NCBI GenBank assembly: GCA_018780435.1
Contig: JADMJS010000777.1
Coordinates: forward strand, 1 to 32,515
Length of the DNA: 32,515 bases
From: Myxococcales bacterium
GTDB lineage: Bacteria; Myxococcota_A; UBA9042; GCA-2863065
Direction of reading: 5' to 3'
The notes under the pieces are model-generated. The model worked only from the letters and a program-made list of their open reading frames with translations, was not told the origin of the DNA and did not search any database. The translations under genes and the position numbers were made by a program. Below are positions 26,098 through 32,515 of the stretch, piece by piece; position 1 is the stretch's first letter; each line of letters begins with the position of its first letter.

Positions 26098-27714
26098 TCA
26101 CACCGGATATCGGATCGGCCGTAGCACGCCGAGCCCGATCAGATCGGGCGCACACGCCAACGCCGCTGCATCGAAGGGGCTCGAGCCCGCTGAATCGAGC
26201 ACCGCCGCCTCGGCTTCTTCGAGGGGGATGACGACGACTTCGCGCTCGGCGTTGGGTGCGAGGAGTAGCGACGTCGGCTGCCGCCGGTCGTCCCGCGTAA
26301 TGAGGCCGTCGATGTAGCCCGGGACGTCCCAGTCGAAGCGCAGGAGGCGCGCTGCAGGGCTCAGGACGACCGCGCCCGAGACGTCGTCGACGGTCTCGAC
26401 GAGCGTCAACGCCTCAAGATCGGGCGCGGGCGGGCCCCCGAGCGCCGCTTCGAAGCGGGCGAGGTCGGCCGCGTCGGCGAGCAGGGCGTCGCCGCGCGCG
26501 CCGAGGTCCGCCAGCACACGCGCGAAGCGTTGGGCCAGCGGGCGACGCACCACGGGATCCGCGGTCACGAAGGCGCCCACGACCTCGTCGAGCCGTTCGC
26601 CGAGGAGGCCGAGCGTGTTGGGCGCCGCCGTCTCGAGGCCTTCGGCGATCTGGCGCACGGACCGGCCGAGCCCAAGCGGGAGTGGGTAGCCGACCGCGAA
26701 GACCTCCTCGGCCGGCGGCATCTCGTATTCGTCCGCGAGCGCCGCATAAGCATCGATGTGCCCTTCAAGCTCGGCAGGCGTCGCCGCCAGCGCTTCGACC
26801 AGGTCATCGAGCGCGTCCGCGGCGTCACCGTCGGTGTCGGCTCGGATCTGCAGCAGCCGGTAGCCGACGTCCTGCGCGATCCAGAGGTCGCGCGCGGTGC
26901 CTTCCGCCACGGTCGGCATGAGCGGTGATGCCCGCCCCTCGCCCATCAGGTCCGCGGCGACCTCGATGACCCGCGCTTCGAGCGCCTCGAGGCTCAGGTG
27001 ATGGCCGGAGCCGGGTGGGCAGAAGAGCTCGACCCATCGCTCGAGCTCAGGCGAATCGAGGCGGGCGCGATGGGACGCCGCGTAGGCGAGGCCATCGCTG
27101 CCGAGGTCGAGGGTCGCGTAACGGTTTGGGATCATTCGGCCTTCGCGGGCAGACCTGCGCACGGCGTCGAGCTCACGAGCGAGGAAGACTTGTCCCCGTT
27201 CGATCCATTCGGGGCGGCGCGGGCCGGTGCCGGCGGCGTGCACGGCTTCGCACCGCTCGCAGTAGGCATCGAAGAGCGGGCCGTCGTGGTCCTGGCAGCG
27301 CGCGAGTCCGTCTTCGTCGAGGAAGTACCAAAGTGTGACGGGCAGCGCCTCCGCGAGGCGGGCCGCGAGGGCGTGGAAGAGGGGCGGCGCGCCGGGGCGC
27401 CACGCGAAGCCGAGGAGGCCGTGGCAGAGCTCGTGGGCGGTCCACTTCGAACGGTGGCTCGGGTGGAAAGAGCCGAGGCGGCGTTCGTGGCGAAAGGAGT
27501 GGTACTTCGACTCGGGGAGCACGCCGGTCTGCCACCCCGGCGGGTCTCCCAAGTCAGCGCGACCATTGGGGATCCATGCTTCCGGGAGCGGCAGCTCGAC
27601 GCGGTATTCGAAGTGCGCGAGCAGGAGCCCGGAGGCGGAGGCGAGCGCGCCGACGCGGGCCGCAGCCGGAGAGCGGGAGAGTTCGTAGGGCGGGGCGCCG
27701 AGGGCGAGTGTCAC
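26098..27714 (-). CDS. Uncharacterised HExxH protein
   Basis: This encodes 538 residues and I do not recognise the family. WTAHELCHGLLGF holds an HExxH zinc-protease-like motif at residues 94-98. Cys140, Cys152 and Cys155 (YCERCEAVH) could form a second metal site. The C-terminal 150 residues (DLARFEAAL, then LSPAARLLRFDWDV, then a strand and IPLEEAEAAVLD) are loosely reminiscent of DUF2063, the partner-protein family seen with copper- or RiPP-related clusters; this is a weak visual match. No signal peptide is present. GTG at 27714 has AAGGAG seven bases upstream, which favours it over the ATG at 27741. It follows the MFS gene by about 57 bases and probably belongs to the same operon. Confidence 0.65.
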   Translation of the reverse strand: MTLALGAPPYELSRSPAAARVGALASASGLLLAHFEYRVELPLPEAWIPNGRADLGDPPGWQTGVLPESKYHSFRHERRLGSFHPSHRSKWTAHELCHGLLGFAWRPGAPPLFHALAARLAEALPVTLWYFLDEDGLARCQDHDGPLFDAYCERCEAVHAAGTGPRRPEWIERGQVFLARELDAVRRSAREGRMIPNRYATLDLGSDGLAYAASHRARLDSPELERWVELFCPPGSGHHLSLEALEARVIEVAADLMGEGRASPLMPTVAEGTARDLWIAQDVGYRLLQIRADTDGDAADALDDLVEALAATPAELEGHIDAYAALADEYEMPPAEEVFAVGYPLPLGLGRSVRQIAEGLETAAPNTLGLLGERLDEVVGAFVTADPVVRRPLAQRFARVLADLGARGDALLADAADLARFEAALGGPPAPDLEALTLVETVDDVSGAVVLSPAARLLRFDWDVPGYIDGLITRDDRRQPTSLLLAPNAEREVVVIPLEEAEAAVLDSAGSSPFDAAALACAPDLIGLGVLRPIRYPV

Positions 27715-27771
27715 GGTGAGGCTCCTTGCAACGCGCACCATAGCGGCGTGGCTCCGCTCCCGAAAGCGCGA

Positions 27772-28893
27772 TCAAGGGCCGTCGCGCGCTTCCAGTCCTC
27801 GAAAAGGCCATGGCGAGAGCGAGAGCAGCACGCCGGGGAGTCCGATCGCCATGGTGAGCGCGAACCACCCCGCGTAGCCCAGCTCCGAGGCGCCGTAGCC
27901 CGAGACGAGGCTAGCGAGCGCGCGGGAGATGCCGACGGCGGCTGAGATGGCGGCGAAGCGCGTCGCGGGTTGAACCGACCCGACCGACCCCATGAGCAGG
28001 GCCACGAGCGGCGCCGAGCCGAGGCCCGCCGTGAGCGCTTCGATGGCACCAGCGCCCATGACGGCCCAGGTGCTCGGCGCGGCCGCGACGATGGCGTAGA
28101 GCCCGTTCGAGAGGAGCTGCAGCGTGCCAAGGGCGAGGAGCGCGCGTGGCAGGCCCATCCGGCTTGCGATCTCGCCACCGAGGACGGCGCCGAGGGCCGT
28201 GAGCGCGGAGCCGCCGAGGGCGCCCAGGAGGCCGATCTGGTCGGTATCGAGGCCGGCGTCGACCCAGAAGGACCGTGTCATGGTGGCGGCGGCGGCGTCG
28301 CCGAGCTTGAAGAGGATACAAAAGACCAGGATCGCCAGCGTTCGCGGCTCGAGGCACCACGCCAGGAGGTCGCCGAAGAAGCGTTTCGCGGTGACGCGTT
28401 CGGCCGGGACGGGCTCGTCGAGTGTGGTGATGATGACACCGACCAGGAGTAGGCCACCCGCGACGAGCCACCAGCCCGCTTCCCATCCGAGGCGACCGCC
28501 GAGCGCGATGGCGCCGCCGCCGCCGAGGGCCATTGCGCTGCGATACGCCGCGACGCGCACGCCGGCGACGCGAGCACGGAGGGACGGCGGCGTTGCCCCG
28601 ACGATCCAGCCATCGAGCGCGACGTCTTGTAGGCCGCCGAGGAGCGCGACCACGACGAGGGCCGGGATGACGGCGGAGGGCGCGAGGGCACCGAACACGA
28701 GGAGTCCGGACAGTGCGAACAGCGCGAGGACGGTCCACCGCTTCAGCGTGCTGAAGCCGTCCACGAGGGGCCCGAAGAGGACCTTGAAAGACCAGAGGCC
28801 GACCAGGCTCCCGAGGGCGCCGACCGTGGCCTGGCTGGCGCCTTCGCTACGCGCCCAGACGGGGACGAACTCCGAGACGAGTCCCATGGGCAA
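27772..28893 (-). CDS. MFS transporter with unclear start
   Basis: This is a major-facilitator protein of about 373 residues or more with some 12 hydrophobic helices; GLWSFKVLFGPLVDGFS, between helices 2 and 3, is the usual family loop. The chosen TTG at 28893 cuts helix 1: the in-frame codons upstream encode LLTTLLALELASGLPMGLV, which clearly belongs to it. The frame is open back to the aldolase stop TAG (28974-28972), yet it contains no ATG, GTG or TTG there. An AAGGAG at 28947-28942 stands where a start six to nine bases later would be expected, but CGT or CTC is found. The real start may be non-canonical or mutated. Substrate could be the sugar feeding the aldolase; that is inferred from position only. 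Confidence 0.7.
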   Translation of the reverse strand: MPMGLVSEFVPVWARSEGASQATVGALGSLVGLWSFKVLFGPLVDGFSTLKRWTVLALFALSGLLVFGALAPSAVIPALVVVALLGGLQDVALDGWIVGATPPSLRARVAGVRVAAYRSAMALGGGGAIALGGRLGWEAGWWLVAGGLLLVGVIITTLDEPVPAERVTAKRFFGDLLAWCLEPRTLAILVFCILFKLGDAAAATMTRSFWVDAGLDTDQIGLLGALGGSALTALGAVLGGEIASRMGLPRALLALGTLQLLSNGLYAIVAAAPSTWAVMGAGAIEALTAGLGSAPLVALLMGSVGSVQPATRFAAISAAVGISRALASLVSGYGASELGYAGWFALTMAIGLPGVLLSLSPWPFRGLEARDGP

Positions 28894-28971
28894 GCCGGAC
28901 GCCAGCTCGAGCGCGAGGAGGGTGGTGAGGAGACGAGAGGTCTCCTTGGGCGGCGGCGGGGTCAGCGTGGA

Positions 28972-29667
28972 CTACGAAAAGGTCGGCGCTGTGCCGGTGA
29001 GGCCGCGGGCCTCGGGTCCGAGCCCCGCTTCCTTCCGCTTCTGGAGGAGGCGCGTAACGTCGCCATCGGGGAGGCGGCGAGCGCCTCCGAGCGCCTGGGC
29101 GTGGTGATGGATCTGGGCGAGATGTTCGACGAGCTCGAGGCGTAGGTAGGCCTGATCGAGATCGACCCCCACCGCCAGGACGCCGTGGCTGCCGAGCAGG
29201 ACGACGTCGTACCACGGGAGCGCCGTCACCAGCGTCTCGAGCTGGGTGGCTGAGCCGGGGATGGCGTAGGGGATGAGCGGCACGCGGTCACCGAGGCTGA
29301 CGACGGCTTCGGCGATGATGGCGCAGTCGATGGCGCGTCCGGCGCACGCGAAGGCCGTCGAGTACGGCGGATGGGCGTGGACGACGACGTTGACGTCCGG
29401 GCGTGCACGCATCGCAGTGAGGTGCAAGCCGAGCTCGCCAAAGGGCTTCCAACGTCCTTCGAGGCGCTTGCCGTCGGGGTCGACGATGAGCAGGTCGCTC
29501 TCGCCGACCTCACCTTTCGAAAACGACGTGGGGGTGCAGAGGAAGCGGCGAGCGGGTAGACGCACGCTCAGGTTTCCGTCGTGGTTGGCGACGTAGCCGC
29601 GATCCCAAAGTCGGCGCGAATAACTGACCAGTTGGCGCTTCAGCGCCGGGAGCGACAGATCGCTCAT
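28972..29667 (-). CDS. Class II sugar-phosphate aldolase (fuculose/rhamnulose-phosphate type)
   Basis: This 231-residue protein belongs to the class II aldolase/adducin family. These zinc enzymes split deoxysugar phosphates into dihydroxyacetone phosphate and lactaldehyde. Motifs: GNLSVR (31-36), TPTSFSKGEV (45-54), catalytic Glu78 in KPFGELG, zinc ligands His97 and His99 in VHAHPP, and His161 in LGSHG. These match Glu73, His92, His94 and His155 of the fuculose aldolase in order and spacing. The ATG at 29667 overlaps the upstream pentamer gene stop. In microcompartments that degrade fucose or rhamnose this aldolase is a core enzyme, making the aldehyde the shell contains. Substrate is inferred from family. 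Confidence 0.9.
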   Translation of the reverse strand: MSDLSLPALKRQLVSYSRRLWDRGYVANHDGNLSVRLPARRFLCTPTSFSKGEVGESDLLIVDPDGKRLEGRWKPFGELGLHLTAMRARPDVNVVVHAHPPYSTAFACAGRAIDCAIIAEAVVSLGDRVPLIPYAIPGSATQLETLVTALPWYDVVLLGSHGVLAVGVDLDQAYLRLELVEHLAQIHHHAQALGGARRLPDGDVTRLLQKRKEAGLGPEARGLTGTAPTFS

Positions 29668-29963
29668 GAGGGACGCGCGAGGGCAGTGCCGACCGGGTGG
29701 TCGCGCCGGGCGCTGTCGACGACGCCGACGATGAGTCGTTGAATCGGCGGGGTGCCGCCGAGGATCTGCCGGATCCCATTGCCCTCTTGCAGGATGATGA
29801 CGTCGTCACCGGGGCCCGCCTGGGCGTTATCAACCGCCAGGAAGGTCTCGCCGTTCGGCTGGCCGTATTCGTCGAGCGGCTGGACGATCATGAGGGCACG
29901 GCCCTGATAGCCGGGGTGTTTGGCGGTGCTGGTCACGTTGCCGATGACGCGCGCGTAGATCAC
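29664..29963 (-). CDS. Bacterial microcompartment vertex protein (EutN/CcmL, BMC-P), second copy
   Basis: This encodes 99 residues forming one BMC-P domain. Family motifs are in register: YARVIGNV (3-10), ALMIVQPLDE (23-32), AVDNAQAGPGD (43-53) and IVGVVDSA near the C-terminus. BMC-P pentamers cap the vertices of protein-shelled organelles. The GTG at 29963 overlaps the stop of the first copy (GTGA), which fixes the start. The C-terminal tail (RRDHPVGTALARPS) is basic. Co-translated with the downstream aldolase. Confidence 0.9.
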   Translation of the reverse strand: MIYARVIGNVTSTAKHPGYQGRALMIVQPLDEYGQPNGETFLAVDNAQAGPGDDVIILQEGNGIRQILGGTPPIQRLIVGVVDSARRDHPVGTALARPS

Positions 29964-30238
29964 AGGGCGTCCTCGCTCACGTTGACCGCGTCCACGATAC
30001 CGACGATCGCGCAATCGACTGGCACGAAGGAGGGCTCGAAGGCCAGCGCGGCCTCGCGAGACGAGACCGTGTGCACCACGTCCCCCGGCCCTGCTTGGAC
30101 GGCGTCCGCAGCCACGACCGGCCGTCCGACCGGCCGGTAGCGCTCGTCGAGCGGCTGAATCACGAGGAGCCGGCGGCCTTCGAGTCCTTCGGACTTGATG
30201 GTCGCGACGCAGGTTCCGATCACGCGGGCAAGGTTCAT
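29960..30238 (-). CDS. Bacterial microcompartment vertex protein (EutN/CcmL, BMC-P), first copy
   Basis: This encodes 92 residues with the same motifs as the following gene: LARVIGTC (3-10), LLVIQPLDE (24-32), DAVQAGPGD (45-53) and IVGIVDAV near the C-terminus. The two copies are similar enough to be an old duplication but differ in the loop after residue 53 (HTVSSREAALAFE against IILQEGNGIRQILGG). They could therefore occupy different vertices or form a mixed set. The ATG at 30238 is chosen because it matches the family N-terminus; only a weak AAGG lies upstream. The mbnP-like gene ends 72 bases upstream. Confidence 0.9.
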   Translation of the reverse strand: MNLARVIGTCVATIKSEGLEGRRLLVIQPLDERYRPVGRPVVAADAVQAGPGDVVHTVSSREAALAFEPSFVPVDCAIVGIVDAVNVSEDAL

Positions 30239-30309
30239 CGAGCCGTACCTTACCGGAGCCCGTCGCAACCGGGAAGCCTCTGCGCGCATTCGTGCGTACG
30301 GGGGGCGCA

Positions 30310-31188
30310 TCATGGCGCGGCGAGCGCGAACGCCGACGTCGCCCCCGTCGTGTTGCCCGTGGCGAAGTCCAGCCCGAGACGTGCGAATGCGGGTGTGCAG
30401 ATGTCGGTCTGCATGTCGGCGCCGTGGCAGGAGCCCATCATGGGGTCCTCTGCCTCGCCGAGCGGTACTTCTGCCAGGAGGGCCTCGATGTCGAGCGTGA
30501 CGACCGAGCGCCCGAGCTCGAAGCCGCTGAGCACAATGCGAGGATGGTTCGGCCGGGCGCAGCTCCCGTCCGGCGGGCGCACGGCGGAGTCCGACTCGCA
30601 CCCCACCGAACCGAGGTGGAAGTTGAAGGCGCCACTGCCGTCGAGACCGAGGTCGAGCCGGAGGAACTTGAAGCCCGCTTGCCAGGACCAGTACATCGCC
30701 GTCACGTTCAGCGGCGATGGCGCTGTGGTCGAGTCGAGGTGGTTCTCATCGAAGGGGACGGCGAGGTCGAAGGCGAGTCCGGTGTAGTCGCCCGGTGGGA
30801 CCGTCCCCAGCACCTTGGAGCGCGTCTCGGGGGTGCCGCTCGACTCACAGGCGGCCTCGAAGTCGAGGAGCGCCACCGTGTCGGATTGCCAGACGCCGTC
30901 GGCGTCGAGGGCAACGGGCACCTCCTGGCCATCGCGCGTCACCAACGCGACTTCGGACACATAGAAGCGCAGATCCTGAAGTCGTGCGGGGCGTGACGTA
31001 GCGCCGAGGTTGAGCGTGGTGTCGCAGTCGAGCGCGACCGCGCCGGCCACCGCCGCGAAGTCGAGTTGGACGGCGACAGGCGTCGCTGCCGAGTCAGTGC
31101 CGCTGCAGCCGGCCGTGCCGAGGCCAAGCGAGACCGTCGCCGCCGCCCTTACGGCAGTGCGAACCGTCGAGTTGTGAGTACGAGACAC
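30310..31188 (-). CDS. mbnP: MbnP-family (metallo-mystery pair) lipoprotein
   Basis: This 292-residue protein matches the MbnP / four-Cys copper-binding family. The core motif AMYWSWQAGFKFLRLDL is near residue 155 and FNFHLGSVGC near 180. A C-terminal Cys cluster GSCHGADMQTDIC is near 260. The signal peptide ends LGTAGC (Cys28), so the protein is probably lipid-anchored. GTG at 31188 has GGAGG five bases upstream; an earlier frame start at 31227 does not. MbnP normally works beside MbnH, a di-haem protein that oxidises a Trp in MbnP to kynurenine for copper binding. No MbnH gene is in this window, so partner and copper role are unconfirmed. Confidence 0.85.
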   Translation of the reverse strand: MSRTHNSTVRTAVRAAATVSLGLGTAGCSGTDSAATPVAVQLDFAAVAGAVALDCDTTLNLGATSRPARLQDLRFYVSEVALVTRDGQEVPVALDADGVWQSDTVALLDFEAACESSGTPETRSKVLGTVPPGDYTGLAFDLAVPFDENHLDSTTAPSPLNVTAMYWSWQAGFKFLRLDLGLDGSGAFNFHLGSVGCESDSAVRPPDGSCARPNHPRIVLSGFELGRSVVTLDIEALLAEVPLGEAEDPMMGSCHGADMQTDICTPAFARLGLDFATGNTTGATSAFALAAP

Positions 31189-31683
31189 GGATCCTCCAGG
31201 CACGGCGAGGGCCACTCGACGCACCATGCTACCGATTTCGGGATGCGGGCGCCGCTTCGGGTGGGGGCGGCAAGTTGTCGCCCCACCTCACACCGCCGTG
31301 GCGCGCCCACGCTGGCCAATCGCGCCATTCCGATCGGACCTATGCGCCCCAACGGACGCAGGGAGACCCATGTCGCACGCGGCGTTGCCGGTTCACGACG
31401 ACCTGCTATCAGGAGAGCGTGGCTGAGCCGGCCCTTCTAGCGGCGTACTCCGCCCGATCACGCGCGCTAAGGCGCAAAAGGGAGCTCGGCCAGAACGCCG
31501 AAACCGGCTGACGTGTTGCGTGATCTCGACAAGGTCGGCTTGCATGCGCGAACGCGGTTTCGCGTCGACCGTGAGGAGGGCCCACGGGAACAGGTCGCTT
31601 CTCCCTCTACTCCTTTGCGCGAGCCACCTTGACGTGGCCGCGCGCAGAGGTCGATCACGCCGTGCGGATGGTGACCATGCCTC
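31189..31683. other. Non-coding stretch between mlaC and the mbnP-like gene
   Basis: This 495-base stretch has no convincing gene. Open frames inside it are short, Arg-rich and lack ribosome binding sites or family motifs. It should contain the promoter of the mbnP-BMC unit (minus strand) and the 3' end of the mlaC transcript. I found no T-tailed hairpin, RNA gene or repeat in it. It is the longest gene-free segment in the window. Confidence 0.6.
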
Positions 31684-32265
31684 TCAGTCGACCTTCGTGT
31701 CGTTCTTCGCGATGCGCTCGTCGATCTTCTTGATGAGCGCGTCGAAGCCGTCCTTCTCGAAGATGGCGTTGAACTGCTTTCGGTAGCTTCGCATGAGGCT
31801 GACTTCGTCGATGACGAGGTCGTAGACCATGAAGCCCGCCGGCTTCTTCACCAGCTTGTAGTCGACCTCGGCCTCGGTATCGCCGCTCTTGACGGTGGTC
31901 GGGACGAGCGCCTTGTCTTCGACGACCTCGACGTCACCGCGAAAGCCGACTTCGAGCGGCTGCCCCGCCTTGAAGTGCTTGATGTAGCTCTTGTGGAGGA
32001 GGAGGCGGTAGCGCTCCGTGAAGAGCGTGCGCTGCTTGTCATTCAGCTTCTCCCAGCTCCCCTTCATGGTCTGGCGGCTGAACTCGGTGAAGTCCGTGAA
32101 GGACTCGAGGACGGCCGTGACTTTTTGCTGCACTCCGGCGTCGGTCTTGTCAGTCGCGACGATGGCCTTGATCTCGGCGTACTTCGACTCGACGAGCACC
32201 TTCGGGTCCGACGCGAGAGCCGTCCCAGTGAGGAGGAGTGCGAGTGAGAGGGCGAGTGCGTTCAT
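31684..32265 (-). CDS. mlaC: MlaC-type periplasmic phospholipid shuttle protein
   Basis: This 193-residue protein has a cleavable signal peptide (MNALALSLALLLTGTALAS). The MlaC/Ttg2D fold marks are SFTDFTEFSRQTMKGSWEKL near 70, then QRTLFTERYRLLLHKSYIKH near 95. Later come VDYKLVKKPAGFMVYDLVID and SLMRSYRKQFNAIFEKDG near 150-175. MlaC carries phospholipid between the outer-membrane MlaA complex and the inner-membrane MlaFEDB transporter. ATG at 32265 has AAGGACC upstream; the extra N-terminal residues of a longer frame from 32292 would spoil the signal peptide. It follows an unidentified gene by 40 bases; other mla genes would lie beyond the right edge, if present. Confidence 0.9.
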   Translation of the reverse strand: MNALALSLALLLTGTALASDPKVLVESKYAEIKAIVATDKTDAGVQQKVTAVLESFTDFTEFSRQTMKGSWEKLNDKQRTLFTERYRLLLHKSYIKHFKAGQPLEVGFRGDVEVVEDKALVPTTVKSGDTEAEVDYKLVKKPAGFMVYDLVIDEVSLMRSYRKQFNAIFEKDGFDALIKKIDERIAKNDTKVD

Positions 32266-32305
32266 GGTCGAGGTCCTTGGGGGCTGCTGCACAGGCTGCG
32301 CCGGT

Positions 32306-32515
32306 TCAGGGGATGGACGAAGGGGCTGCGGGTGGCAGCGTCTTCGGGCATTGGTACCGGGTGACGTCTTCGCCGACGACGCGCGTCAGGCGAATCATCG
32401 CACCGTTGAACGCGTGGGTGGCGTTCAGCCATTCCGATTTCTGTGTGACGTAGGTCACCGCCGAGTCGAGGACGTCTTTGAACTTCGTATTCTCGTCGAC
32501 GCCGTTCTCGTATTC
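32306..32515 (-). CDS. C-terminal fragment of an unidentified protein
   Basis: The last 69 codons and the stop of a gene that starts beyond the right edge. The sequence reads FKDVLDSAVTYVTQKSEWLN, then AFNGAMIRLTRVVGEDVTRY, then a QCPKTLPPAAPSSIP tail. It is codon-consistent with its neighbours but carries no motif I recognise. It ends 40 bases before mlaC on the same strand, so it could be another envelope gene of that operon; this is positional inference only. Confidence 0.5.
   Translation of the reverse strand, partial: EYENGVDENTKFKDVLDSAVTYVTQKSEWLNATHAFNGAMIRLTRVVGEDVTRYQCPKTLPPAAPSSIP

Noticed and set aside
5519..28974. Amber codon reassignment in this organism (TAG in ptuB and before the MFS frame)
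   Set aside because: TAG ends the glycosyltransferase, LRR and Cys-rich lipoprotein genes at sensible places, so TAG is an ordinary stop here.

Overview
The window is GC-rich, densely coding DNA. It suggests a Myxococcota-like (former deltaproteobacterial) organism, possibly Bradymonadia or Polyangia. The clues are several Cys-rich lipoproteins with Asp/Thr/Gly linkers, an FHA-winged helix gene beside a Ser/Thr kinase gene, EGF-like repeats fused to a propeller-like protein, an MbnP-family protein, and GTG/TTG starts with stop-start overlaps. The taxonomic call is inferred from gene content only. I see no rRNA, tRNA, CRISPR array, integrase or transposase.

Left part (1-7.9 kb): the start of a thiamine-diphosphate enzyme (minus strand) diverges from a two-gene unit, a putative exported protein plus an amidohydrolase. 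A minus-strand pair follows, a possible helix-turn-helix protein overlapping a Cys-rich lipoprotein gene. Next come a DEDDh exonuclease and a two-gene locus resembling the Septu anti-phage system: an SMC/OLD-like ATPase (PtuA-like) and an HNH nuclease (PtuB-like). The nuclease frame is broken by one in-frame TAG just before its first zinc-ligand cysteines.

Middle part (7.9-15.8 kb): an M14 zinc carboxypeptidase, a Ser/Thr kinase gene that has lost its catalytic C-lobe and shifts frame into a propeller-like domain, and an FHA-winged helix protein, all on the minus strand. A 5'-truncated EGF/propeller gene abuts the FHA gene head to head. A GT-C type membrane glycosyltransferase follows on the plus strand.

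Mrp block (15.9-21.8 kb): a complete multisubunit Na+/H+ antiporter operon (A-B fused, C, D, E, F, G). Every junction is a stop-start overlap.

Right part (22-32.5 kb): a leucine-rich-repeat lipoprotein converges tail to tail with a large Cys-rich lipoprotein carrying a 21-nt coding repeat. The most unusual locus is on the minus strand, in transcription order: an MbnP-family lipoprotein, two bacterial-microcompartment pentamer (EutN/CcmL) genes, a class II sugar-phosphate aldolase, an MFS transporter and an HExxH protein. The two pentamer genes and the aldolase overlap by stop-start quartets. This looks like a microcompartment accessory (satellite) locus with no hexameric shell gene in view. 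The window ends with mlaC and the 3' end of an unidentified gene.
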